A stretch of 64,000 nucleotides of DNA. Source: Przewalskia tangutica (Eukaryota; Streptophyta; Magnoliopsida; Solanales; Solanaceae). Position 1 is the stretch's first letter. The number at the start of each line of letters is the position of its first letter. The stretch lies in contig CM056718.1 in assembly GCA_029844215.1 (NCBI GenBank), forward strand, positions 84,246,764 to 84,310,763, written 5' to 3'. A model generated the notes under the pieces. The model saw nothing but the letters and a program-made list of their open reading frames with translations. It was not told the DNA's origin and searched no databases. Both the position numbers and the translations under genes were made by a program. Positions 48,591 to 58,867 of this stretch are shown here, piece after piece.

Positions 48591-51085
48591 TGTCACGACC
48601 CGTTAGGGGCGTGGTGATGCCTACCCGCACCCAGTAGTCATACATCGAGTAATCATGAATATAAAAACAAGACATGAAACAATTGTAAATGAGACACATT
48701 TTATTCGAGAAAGAGGCGTCTTTCGGCATATATATATATAAACCAAAATCGCGGTTTACATTCCAAGCTGCAATAGGACTACAGACCTCTGAGGAAGTAA
48801 ACAACTATGGCGGGACGGGGCCCGCCATACCTGAATGTACAAAACTATCTACACAACAGGAGATCATACCCAAAAGTCGAGCCTCAGAAGAAGGTGGAGC
48901 TCACGACACCAAAGAAAAGATCCTAAGGATGCGGATCTAGCACGCTTTCCGCACTGCGGCGTGAGCGGCCCGTAGGAGTCGATAACAGTACTAAGTATGT
49001 GAAAGCGTAAAGTACTTAAATGAAATCATATCATTTTAAAACCAATTTTACAAATATGCACGAAACAACCAATGTAACGCATAGTGCCACATCATAAACA
49101 AGAGCAACAATAGGTAAGCGTAATAGTGTCTTTTCTAGGCAGCGAATGATCGAAGCAGGGCCAATCGCCCATAGTATCATTATGCATGCCTAATCCTGGA
49201 CTCCCGTAGTCCGCATAGGCCACCTAGGCCCGCATGAGGTATTCCTCGCATCGAGGGTAGCTACTCCCCGGCATCGTCCTGGACTCGCAGTCGCGTGGCG
49301 TAGACCGCGTGAGGTATAACCCGCACTAACACGGAACTCCGTAGCTCGCATAGGTCCCTGGACCCGCGTAGGTATTCTCGAATCATGGTCCTGCATCGCT
49401 GAGTCTACCCGCGTTGGAGGACGACTTAACCCCCGGTATCATGTCAAGAGGTGAGTGATATAACAGCTTACCGTTAAACAACATAAGCACAAATAAGAAT
49501 AACCTCTTTACACAAACGTTACAAGATACTAACACACATAGCATCACAATATGTCTACTCAACAAACCATCTTACTGTACTTTCCAGAAATCAATACAAG
49601 TCTTTTATAAACACACAAGTAAACTGTTCCTTTTATCTTCCTTAAGTCGTTATTCCTAACTTCCCATAAAGCTAGTATAACTCTTTAAGCTTTTTGTTTT
49701 AAAAACAAATATTCTTCTTCTTTTAAAAATGATTTATAATTCTTTTGAAAGACTTCAAGATTCTTATTATTCAGGCTTAAGTCTAAAGACATTGCAGTAA
49801 AACTACGTTCAGTTATCACACGTACGTCTACCGTACTATATATATATATATTTTAAAATATCATTCTCAAGAGTATAGGAAGAATCACATACCTTCTCGG
49901 CGAAATCCACCTGCCAAGTCGAATATGTCGCGCGCAGAGTATCGACCTATAATAGTCAAATACGTCTATCAACGTCTAGACTACTTTGTAGAAAGTTCTA
50001 AGCAGAGGGTTCTTAATTCTACGGAAAATTGGGCAGCACTTCCCTACCCGGTAAGCTATATAAGTCTACTGTAAATACAGTCCTATGTAAGTACAGTTCA
50101 ATCTTCTTTAAATCTTCTGATGTGATTATAGTTCAATTCTATTCTTTAATATCCTTCTATGTATTTTATACTTATTTCTATACATCTACAGTATGTATTC
50201 TCCAATTACAATAGAAGGATAAGATTATTTACCTCGATAAGCCCAATATTATCCAAGATATAAGTCGATCCTGAGCGAGGTTTAGCTCTGTCAGTGCGCT
50301 CAATCCGCTCAAGAAACCCTTAGAAGTTTCTACACAACTTCTACTTTCTACTTCAACCAACTATGAAGTTTCTCTTAGGGTTTCGTTTAGTGACTATAGG
50401 AATACAAGGTAGTATTTCCGGACTCTACGTATAGAGGTAACTTTGAAAATACTAAAGGATATACGGCTAGGGTATTTGAGGATAACAACAATACTTGGAG
50501 AGTATTTCTACCAAGAGGGGGGTACTTTGGCCGAGACTATAAGGAAAAGGGGGAGGGGAGGGGTGCCTCGGCTTAGCTCTTCAAGAGGGAAAGGAGGCTT
50601 GGACGAAAGCTCTAGAGGAAGGGAGATTTCAAGACTTGGAAGAATGATTTGTGGATGAAGAACTCTTCATCAAGGGGGGGGGGGTATTTATAGGGCTTTC
50701 AAGGGCTAGGATGAAGGCAAGTGGAGGGCAAGTGGAGGGTGGGGATTCACCCAAGTGTCCTTATCCATTTACTACACAAAAATATCCTACCTAACCTTGA
50801 CTTTGTGCAAGGCCACAAACTCCCCCATGGTCGTCCAAATCCCGCCACTTGAGGGTGACAAGTGTCACCCTCTCGTTGGTCCAAAATATTTCGTCTCTCG
50901 GAAAAATCCGCAAAAATTAGAAATGACATAGCCGTAATTTTCCCTTCACAAGTTTTGTTAAACGTTTCGTCGGAAAACGATTCTTTTAGTGAGTTGTGCA
51001 CAAATTCGTCCTAAGCCTTAACTTTAAGGTTGAACTTTTGTACGTACGCCCCCACGTACATACTCTGGAAATACGGGGTATAACA
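48591..51085 (-). repeat. R6 3' LTR (2.5 kb)
   Basis: TGTCACGACCC to GGGGTATAACA in + coordinates, followed by the reversed polypurine tract. It contains the 3' hairpins (48805-48828 and about 48950-48975), a CGCAT-rich repeat (49190-49440) and the TATA box (50685-50692). Confidence 0.9.
50685..50692 (-). promoter_or_regulatory. TATA box of R6 3' LTR
   Basis: TATAAATA on the minus strand, about 395 bp from the LTR start, followed by an 11-base C run on the same strand. Confidence 0.65.
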
Positions 51086-51098
51086 TTCTCCCCTCCTT
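51086..51098 (-). other. Polypurine tract, R6
   Basis: On the minus strand CCAAGGAGGGGAGAA, adjoining the 3' LTR at 51085. One base differs from the other tracts at its upstream edge. Confidence 0.9.
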
Positions 51099-51241
51099 GG
51101 AAACATTCGTCCCGAATGTTCCTTCCCAAACAGATAACGATAAAGTTCCTCATAACTTAAACAGTTTGCAAATGCCACATACGGCCACAAAACAACACTT
51201 AGGCATATATGACAATGAAAATTTATAAGAAGGAAAGTGAG

Positions 51242-51436
51242 TTACCTGGAGGTGTGGGGAAATAGGTGAGGATACTTCTGCCTCATGTCCTCCTCGGCTT
51301 CCCATGTCATCTCCTCCCTGAGCTCGTTCCTCCACAAGACTTTGACGGAAGCCACGTCCTTGGTCCGCAGACGCCTAACCTGACGATCGATTATCGCTAT
51401 GGGAATCTCCTCATACGATAACCCCTCGGTCACCTG
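51242..51436 (-). pseudogene. R6 pol C-terminus with chromodomain-like tail, cut by R7
   Basis: The minus-strand frame reads 'SYEEIPIAIIDRQVRRLRT', then 'VASVKVLWRNELREEMTWE' and ends 'RYPHLF'-like (KYPHLF) before the stop at 51242. This is the chromodomain-type tail after integrase in Tekay/Del-like chromoviruses, thought to guide insertion into heterochromatin. The frame is intact up to the R7 junction; the N-terminal residues of the longer open frame (51437-51526) come from R7's LTR. Confidence 0.85.
51432..51436. other. Left flank ACCTG, expected R7 target duplication
   Basis: The five bases before R7. The partner should follow the R7 3' LTR right of the window; not verifiable here. Confidence 0.5.
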
Positions 51437-51648
51437 TGTTATACCCCGTATTTCCGGAGTATGTACGTGAGGGCGTACGTACGAAAGTTTAGCCTTAAAG
51501 TTAGGCCAAGTTCGAAAATTGTGCACAACTCGCTAAAAGAATCGTTTTCCGACGAAACGTTTCCACAACTTCCATAGGGAAAATTCCGGCTATGCCATTT
51601 CTAATTTTTGCGGATTTTTCCGAGAGACGAAACATTTTGGACCAACGG

Positions 51649-51670
51649 GAGGGCGACACTTGTCACCCTC
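51649..51670 (+). promoter_or_regulatory. U3 inverted repeat, R7
   Basis: GAGGGCGACA and TGTCACCCTC around CT, about 190 bp before the TATA box; same arms as in R3, R5 and S1. Confidence 0.6.
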
Positions 51671-51862
51671 CAATTGATGGACTTGAACCGTCCATTGGAC
51701 GAATTGGACTATGGATGGCACGTTTTTTGTGCCTTTGCACAAGTCAAGGAGTTGGTAGGATATTTGTGTGTAGTAGATAGAATGGACACTTGCCTAAATC
51801 TTCACCCTACACTTGCCTTGCACTTGGCATCATCTTGACCCTTGGTTGGCCATGGCTTGACC

Positions 51863-51870
51863 TATAAATA
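51863..51870 (+). promoter_or_regulatory. TATA box of R7 5' LTR
   Basis: TATAAATA followed by CCCCC, 426 bp into the LTR. The expected promoter for R7 genomic RNA. Confidence 0.72.
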
Positions 51871-52611
51871 CCCCCTTAAGATGAAGAGTTCTTCATCCAC
51901 AAATTCCTTTCCAAGTCTTGAAAATCCTCCCCTCTCCCTTGAGCTTGTTTCGTCCAACACCTCCCCCTTTGAGAAGCTTGCCAGGCTACCCCCTAGCCTA
52001 GCCGAAATCTACCCTCCCTTGGTAGAAAAGTTGCCTCTAGTATTGTTATAATGCCCAAAATACCCTAGCCCAAATCCCTTAGTCCTTAGTAGAAGTTGTG
52101 AAGAACTTCTAAGGTTTCTTGGAGCTACCGGAGCGTACAACTTAGGAGCTAAACCTTGCTCAGGCGCGACTTTTATCTAGGATATTATTGGGCTTACCGA
52201 GGTAAATAAACTTGTCCTTCTTTAGTAATTAGAGAATTCATACTGTAGAAGTATAGATATAAGTATAAATACTTAGAAGGGTATTAAAGAATAGAATTGA
52301 ACTGTTATCACAGTAGAAGGGTTTAAAAGAAGAATAATCAAACTGTACTTACTTAGGACTGTTTTCACAGTAGACTTGAGTAGCTCACCGGGTAGGGAAG
52401 TACTACCCAATTTTCCGTAGGATAGAGAACCCTCTGCTTAGAACTGTTTTCAGAGTAGTCTGAACGTTGATAGACGTGTCTGACTATTATAGGTTGAATC
52501 TCTGCGCGCGACATATTCAACTTGGCAGGTGGTTTTCGCTGAGAAGGTATGTGATTCTTCCTAAAGCATGATATTTTAAAATATATATGTAGTACGGTAG
52601 ACGTACATGTG

Positions 52612-52696
52612 TTAACTGAATAATAACTACGGCAATGTCTTTCGACTTAAGCCTGAATAATACTTACGGCAATGTCTTGCGACTTAAGCCTGAATA
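52612..52696 (+). repeat. Tandem ACTTAAGCCTGAATAATA repeat, R7 5' LTR
   Basis: Two units of about 40 bp with CGGCAATGTCTT and ACTTAAGCCTGAATAATA. S3 has three units (56970-57088) and the R7 3' LTR two (63295-63382). Confidence 0.85.
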
Positions 52697-53521
52697 ATAA
52701 GGATCTTAAAACATTTCAAAAGAATATTGAATCATTTTCTTACAGAAGAAAACTAATTGGTTTTTAAACATCAAGCTTAAGAGTTATACTAGCTTTATGG
52801 GAAGTTAGGTATAACAACTTAAGAATGATAAAAGGAACAGTTTACTTATGTGTTTATAACAGACTTATATTGACTTATGAAAGAATAATAAAATGGTTTG
52901 ATAAGTAGACATGATATGATGTTATGTGTGGTAATGACTTGTAACGTTTGTGTAAAGAGGTCAGTCTTACTTATGCTTATGTTGTTTAAACTATAAGCTG
53001 TTATGTTAGTACTATATCACTCACCTCTTGAGATGATACCGGGGGTTAAGCTGCCCTCCGATGCGGGGTAGACTCAGGCGGTCTGGGACCATGATTCGAG
53101 AATACCTCATGCGGGTCCAGGGGGCCTATGCGGAGCTACGAGAGTTCCAGGTTAGTATGCGGGGTTATGCCTCATGCGGTCTATGTGGCCATGCGGACAG
53201 CGAGTCCAGGACGATGCCGAGGAGTAGCTACCCTCGATGCGGGGTTATATACCCTATGCGGGCCTACGTGAGTGGCCTATGCGGACTACGGGAGTCCAGG
53301 ATTAGGCTTGCATGGTGATACTACGGGCAATTGGCCCTGCTTCGATCATTCGCAGCCTAGAAAAGACCTGTTACAGTTTACCTATTGTTGCTCTTGTTTG
53401 TGATGTGGCACTATGTGCGGTTTCCTTGATTGTTTCATACATATTTGTAAACTGGTTTTAAAATGATATGATTTCATTTAAGTACTTTACAGTTTCACAT
53501 ACTTAGTACCTGTTGTACTGA

Positions 53522-53552
53522 CCTCCTTCGGGGGGCTGCGTTCATGCCGCAG
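53522..53552 (+). other. Conserved LTR double hairpin, R7 5' copy
   Basis: CCTCC-TTCG-GGGGG, a stem closed by a UUCG-type tetraloop, followed by CTGCG/CGCAG around TTCATGC. Equivalent sequences occur in the other LTRs, for example reversed at 10476-10508. Confidence 0.6.
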
Positions 53553-53916
53553 GTAAGGGCAAGCAGGTGCTAGATCCACATCCTTAGGATCTCTTGCGTT
53601 GGTGTCAGGAGCTCCATCTTCTCCGGAGGCTCTACTTTTGGGTATGATCTCCCTGTTGTAGATAGTTTTATGCGATCGGGTATGGCGGGCCTGTCCACCA
53701 TAGTTGTTTATTTCCTTAGAGGTCTATAGTCATTTATGCAGTTGGGATGTAGCTGCAAACCTTGGTTTATGTATATATGCGAAAGGCAACCCTTTTCTCG
53801 AAGCTGTATCATTTACAATTATTTCATGTCTTGTTTTATATTCACGATTTACTCGATGTATGACTACTTGGGTGCGGGTAAGGCACGATCCACGAACCGG
53901 GCAGTCGTGACAAAAG

Positions 53917-53928
53917 TGGTATCGAGCG
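53917..53928 (+). other. Primer binding site, R7
   Basis: TGGTATCGAGCG, the tRNA-iMet type with the CAG shortened, identical to R2. Four bases after the LTR. Confidence 0.8.
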
Positions 53929-53972
53929 ATTAATCCTCGGAAAGTGTCTACTGACCGTATCTAGTAAGTCTT

Positions 53973-54004
53973 GATTATCGGTGTGTTGTGCACCACCAAT
54001 AATC
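53973..54004 (+). other. Conserved leader hairpin, R7 copy
   Basis: GATTAT/ATAATC outer stem and loop TTGTGCAC (palindrome 53988-53993). The 3' side of the inner stem is two bases short compared with R2 (CACC for CACACC). Confidence 0.6.
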
Positions 54005-54112
54005 GAGGAGGCTATAGGATATTTAGGATTGGTTTCCATTCTTCTCACTCGAGATCGTGCTTTAGAGTCGTGTTAAAGTTGGACCCCTCTAACGTATTCC
54101 TTTTACGTGATT

Positions 54113-55060
54113 ATGCCTCACGTAAGGCAACCCGGCCCAGGGCAAAGCGGCGAGGCGCTAGTGGGAAACCTCGAGTCACGAGGGCTCGGGCTAGTCTATA
54201 CCGAGATGGCGAGTTCCACGACGCCGCCATCCCAGCGAGACTACGATGCCGCACCTCGGTCCACGGCTGGAGCGAGATGAGATAGGTTCTGAGAGATGGC
54301 CCGATTCGCGTGATCGTGGCGAACATGAGGCGGTGAATCTGGCGATTCGATCCAGCCCGGCCGTACCGTGGTTCACCCGAGGCGAAGTTTGAGGCTACGA
54401 GACTTCTGAGTTGTAGCCCGCGAGTTTTACTGGTCGAGGCGAAGGATGATCGCGAGGAGTTCATCGATCACCACTGAGGATTTTGAGTGATCGGGCGTCG
54501 GAGACCGAGTCCGTGATCTTTGGTTCACATAGCCGCGTGATACCGCGATCGATTGGTTTGATTCATGGGAGTTATCCGGGAGAGCACGCGTCCCCGCCTT
54601 GGGATGAGTTCTCGGAGGCTTTCCTCACTCACTTCTTGCCTCACGGATGAGGAGGCGCGGTGATAGATTTTCTTTGGCGAGGCGAGAGGACGACCGTCGT
54701 CGAGTACAATGTCGAGTTTGATTCATTGGCTCGATATGTCCCGGCGTTATTAGCGAATATGGAGGATAGGGTGCACCGCTACGTCACCGAGCTAGATGAT
54801 TATATGGCGAGTCATGTGCGGGTGTTTCTCTTGGCCGGTATGGACATTACCGCATGCGAGCTCATGCTCTTGGATGCGAGGCGTAGAGGCAAGCGGGTTG
54901 TGACAGCAGCGAGAAGACCAGGGCGGCGAGGTCTTTTGGTGGCTATCGTGGTGGCGGCCTCGGCGATCTAGATTTGCACCACGGCCCGGCTCGAGCACTC
55001 TGCACCGTCCTCGCGCCCGGAGATATTCGAGGCGAACCGGGGCCCGTGACTTGACGTCGA
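54113..55060 (+). pseudogene. gag: R7 gag, frameshifted
   Basis: Start at the Met-Pro ATG in the shared context. Readable pieces: a 'FLTHFLPH'-like run (about 54620-54645), 'EYNVEFDSLARYVPALLA' (about 54699-54752), 'MEDRVHRYVTELDDYMASHVRVF' (split over 54760-54835) and 'MDITACELMLLDARR'. The 54660-54971 frame covers the middle of Gag. The CCHC region (about 54990-55060) is too damaged to read. Gag and pol are probably one reading frame in the intact parent, as no stop-and-restart signal is visible. Confidence 0.75.
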
Positions 55061-55519
55061 GCGGCGAGGTAGCGCCGACGGACCACCCCGCCGGTGTGGC
55101 CGTCGGTAGATCCCACCGGGAGTTGTGGCGCTACGAGAGCTTGTTTCGATTGTGGCAGCGAGTCACTATCACGGCTTGTCAGGCAAGGCGATCTTGATGG
55201 TAGGGTCGGCTTCTGAGTTCTTTCGCCGGGTCTTCTTCATCCCCGACAGCTACTTGCCCCGGAGGACAAGGTGCTCATGGACCAGCAGGTCGCGGCAGGT
55301 CGTGGCGCGGTCCCGATTCTAGCGGTCCTCGAACCGCATTTATGCTTTGTCGGCCGACAGATCGGGAGGCCTCACCGATGTCGCCACAGTACCTTATCGG
55401 TTCACGGGTTTGATGTGTATGCTTTGATAGATCCGGGTTCTACTCTGTCCTATATATCTCCCCTTGTTGCTAGTAGGATAGGGATAGAGCCTGAGTCCAT
55501 AGACCCTTTCGAGGTAGCT
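55061..55519 (+). pseudogene. R7 protease, first part, before S3
   Basis: Contains 'VYALIDPGSTLSYISPLVAS' (about 55417-55476), the Asp-Pro-Gly-Ser active-site loop of retropepsin, in a frame open from 55271. 'RIGIEPESIDPFEVA' follows to the S3 insertion. The protease would process the Gag-Pol precursor. Confidence 0.85.
55515..55519. other. Target site duplication TAGCT, left copy (S3)
   Basis: TAGCT before S3 and at 58868-58872 after it. R2 (around 8500, minus strand) and R5 (around 38605) give the uninterrupted paralogous site. Confidence 0.96.
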
Positions 55520-56199
55520 TGTTATACCCCGTAGTTTCAGGGTATGTATGCGAGGACGTACGTACGAGAATACGACATTGAAATTGGAATGGAAGAAAGA
55601 GGTGATTTTTCCACGGAAAAGTTTCCGGTTTTTGTGAAGGAAAAAGATTCGTTAATGGGAATTGGATTCCCAGATTTGGTATTCGGACTTCTTGGAATAT
55701 TAGAGAATTATGGAATTTTATTTTCGGAAATGGTCACGTCATGCCCACTGGAGAAAATTCTGATTTGTGGGGCCCACTTTGTTTTGAGATTTTGGCCATT
55801 GTGGATATTTTGGAAGATGAAATATTTTGGGCGAGTAGGAGGCGACACGTGTCACCCCTAGTTGGCTTGGGCGAATTCCACTTTGTACACAACACCGTTT
55901 AGAGTCGTTTTTAAATGACGTTTTACACAACTCGCGTAGGATAAATTCCGCTATGTCATTTCTAATTTTTGCGGATTTTTCCGAGAGACGCAACACGTTG
56001 GACCAACGAGAGGCGACACTTGTCACCTCTCATTGGTGGATGTCACACGGCAATAGGGCCGATTGGGTTGGCTTATTTTGTCTTGGAGTTGGTAGGATAT
56101 TTTGTGTGCAAGTTGGCCAAGGACACTTGCCTAAATCCTCACCCTACACTTGCCTTGCACTTGGCATCATCTTGGCCATTGGTTGGCCAATGCTTGACC

Positions 56200-56207
56200 T
56201 ATAAATA
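56200..56207 (+). promoter_or_regulatory. TATA box of S3
   Basis: TATAAATA followed by CCCC, 680 bp into the LTR because of the extra U3 module. A solo LTR can still act as a promoter; here it points into the R7 pol remnant. Confidence 0.65.
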
Positions 56208-56969
56208 CCCCTCTAGGTTGATGAACTTCTTCATCCAAATATTTTCTAAGTCTTGAAAAATCCCTCCCCTTTCTTGTTGAGTTTTCGTCCAAACACCCCC
56301 CTCCCCCTCTTGCCTTAGTGAAGTTGGCCGAGGCCCCCCCCTCTAAAGCTAGCCTAGCCGAAACCTACCCCCCCTCCCTTGGTTGAAAAGTTGCCTTCTA
56401 GTATTGTTATAATGCCCAAAAAACCAAAGCCCAAAAACCTTAGTCATTAGTATAAGTTGTTAAGAAATTCTAAGGTTTTCTTAGACTCTGGGAGCGCCTG
56501 ACTTAGGAGCTAAACCTTGCTCAGGCGCGACTTTTATCTAGGATATTATTGGGCTTACCGAGGTAAATAACCTTATCTTCCTTTTGTAAATAGAGTGTAT
56601 ATACTGTAGAAGTATAGGAATAAGTATTAAATACTTAGAAGGGTATTGCAGAATAGAATTGAACTGTTATCACAGTAGAAGGGCTTAAAAGAAGAATAAT
56701 AGAACTGTACTTACATAGGACTGTTTTCCTGATGAACTTGAGTAGCTCACCGGTAGGGAAGTCTTTGCCCAAATGTCCATAGAATAGCGAACCCTCTGTT
56801 TAGAGCTTTATACGATCTGATCTGACGTTGATAGACATATTTGATCGATATAGTCGATACTCTGTGCGACATATTCAACTTGGCGGTGGTTTCGAGAAGG
56901 TATGTGATACTTCCTATCCTCTTGAGCATGATATTTTAAAGAATATGTAGATAGTACGTGTGTTAACTG

Positions 56970-57088
56970 AATAATAATTACGGCAATGTCTTCGGACTTA
57001 AGCCTGAATAATAATTACGACAATGTCTTCGGACTTAAGCCTGAATAATAATTACGGCAATGTCTTCGGACTTAAGCCTGAATAATAA
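56970..57088 (+). repeat. Tandem ACTTAAGCCTGAATAATA repeat in S3
   Basis: Three units of about 39 bp with CAATGTCTTCGG and ACTTAAGCCTGAATAATA, nearly identical to each other. Confidence 0.88.
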
Positions 57089-58610
57089 GAATCTGAAGTG
57101 GTTCAAAAGAATTAAGAAACCCTTTTTAGAAAAAAGAGTAACACTTGGTTTTAAAAAAGCTTAAGAGTCATACTAGCTTTATGGGAAGTTAGGTATAACG
57201 GCTTAAGAGTGATAAAAAGGAATAATGTTTCTTGATTTGAATCGTAATCAATGTCGAACAAACCACAGCAGCGCTAATAAAGGGGAAATGTTTTGACTAA
57301 TAATGTATTTAAAACCAGTAGAAACTTCCATCTGCATAGGATCTAAGATGAGACAAAATGATATTACATTTCCTAGATCATGGCTGATGTAATAAGATTG
57401 TTATGATCAATAATAAACTACTCACACATAAGGTATATGTTTCTCAAATTGTTTTAAAGGATTAAAACTATGAACTACAAACCCTTTCGAAAATGAGAAA
57501 CTTGAGTAATTGAAATTAGGCAAACTTGAACGTTAGGAAAAGAATGTTGTTACTTGATTTTACAAGGAGAAGTGTTTTAATGTACTTCAAAGGATAATTA
57601 CTCTATTTTTATACTACGGGTATTGTGTGACTTTTGTAAAAGAAACGGATCTTTTAAAAGAGTAATACATGAAGTACTTTGGGGCTAACAACCCGAACTT
57701 GTTAACATAATGTAGAAAGTACCTTGTGTGAATAACTTGATTGTATTGATTTGTGATAGTCTTGTAATACTTTCTTGACTTGATAAGTAAACATGTTAGG
57801 GCCTTCGTGAGTTAGTATCTTTGCGATGTTTGTGTAAAGGGTTTTCCCTTGTTGTGCTTATGTTGTTTAGCAATAAGCGGTTATGTTGATATTATATCAT
57901 TCATAACTCTGGGGTTAAGCCCTCCGATGCGGGTAGACTCAGCGGTCGATGGACTATGATTCGAGAATACCTTATGCGGTGCAGATGGCCTATGCGGGCT
58001 GCGGGAGTTCCAGTTAGTGTCGCGACCGCTTGTGGTCATGCGGTCCTTGTGGCCATGCGGACGACGAGTCTAGACGCCGCCGGAGTAAGCTACCCTCGAT
58101 GCGGGGTTATACCTCATGCGGGCCTATCTGTTTGGCCTATGCGGAGTCGCGGGAAGTTCGGGACTAGATGCGCGCATTAGATCTGCGCGCGAGTGGCGGC
58201 TTTGATCATGTGACGTGCAGACAGATCTCATGATACGCTTTATGACCTTGTTGATGCGTGGGTTTTAGTAGTCGGCTATGCCTTCGTACTTACCGTGCGG
58301 TTCTATTGTGATGACTTTGAGGCATGAGTCCACGACTTGACATATTCGCTTATTTATTGTGAATCGTAGTTTTGGCTTATCATACATGTCTCACGCCTTA
58401 TATAGACTACTATGATTTCATTCTGATATTTTGATTTCACATACTTGGTACTGTTGTCTTGACCTCCTTGAGGCTGCGTTCATCCGCAGTAAAGGTACTC
58501 TCTATTGATCCGTTCTTAGGATCACCGCTTGGCGTTAGGAAAGCTCGTTTCTCGGAAGCTTAGCAATTTGGTATGGTCCACTGTCGTTGTAGATATTTGT
58601 ATTCAGGGGT

Positions 58611-58633
58611 ATGGCGGGGCCCTGTCCCGCCAT
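58611..58633 (+). other. Conserved ATGGCGGG hairpin, S3 copy
   Basis: ATGGCGGG and CCCGCCAT are perfect complements around GCCCTGT. Every LTR here whose 3' part is visible has this element. In several minus-oriented LTRs the right arm reads CCCGTCAT, which keeps a G-U pair in RNA. Confidence 0.65.
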
Positions 58634-58867
58634 TGTTGTTTTAAACTCTTAGAGGTCTGTAGACCTGTTGTAAGGTTGGGATGTAACTGTTCATTTTGGG
58701 TTATTTATATACATTATGCCGAAAGGCAACTTTTTCCCAGAAATTGTGTCTTATTTATACTGTTTCATATCTTGGTTGTTTTATATTCCGCTGGTTTTTC
58801 TCTGATGTATGACTACTTGGGTGCCCGGGTAAGGCACCAGTCACGGGCCCCGGAACGGGTCGTGACA

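Larger units (their letters stand above)
48591..51436 (-). mobile_element. R6: Ty3/gypsy gag-pol element, 3' end only
   Basis: 3' LTR 48591-51085, polypurine tract, 3' untranslated stretch and the end of pol, then interrupted by R7 at 51437. The rest of R6 should lie right of the window beyond R7. It sits in the hAT (left flank TACTT). LTR and pol end match R7 closely. Confidence 0.85.
51437..53912 (+). repeat. R7 5' LTR (2.48 kb)
   Basis: TGTTATACCCCGTA to CAGTCGTGACA. Includes the U3 inverted repeat (51649-51670), TATA box (51863-51870), GAG-GTAAAT (52199-52206), ACTTAAG array (52612-52696), CGCAT-rich repeat (53050-53310) and two hairpins (53522-53552 and 53678-53702). Confidence 0.93.
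55520..58867 (+). mobile_element. S3: solo LTR (3.35 kb) inside R7 protease
   Basis: TGTTATACCCCGTA to CGGGTCGTGACA, flanked by TAGCT, with no internal region. Its U3 is doubled: a first module (55520-55860) like type-B LTRs, then a second (55890-56220) like the R3/R7 U3, then the TATA box (56200-56207). It has three ACTTAAG units (56970-57088), a CGCAT-rich repeat (57915-58160) and the clearest copy of the ATGGCGGG hairpin (58611-58633). It is younger than R7. Confidence 0.96.

Noticed and set aside
51242..51526. 94-codon frame taken as one gene
   Set aside because: Only 51242-51436 is R6 coding sequence; the first 30 codons come from the antisense of R7's LTR across the insertion junction.
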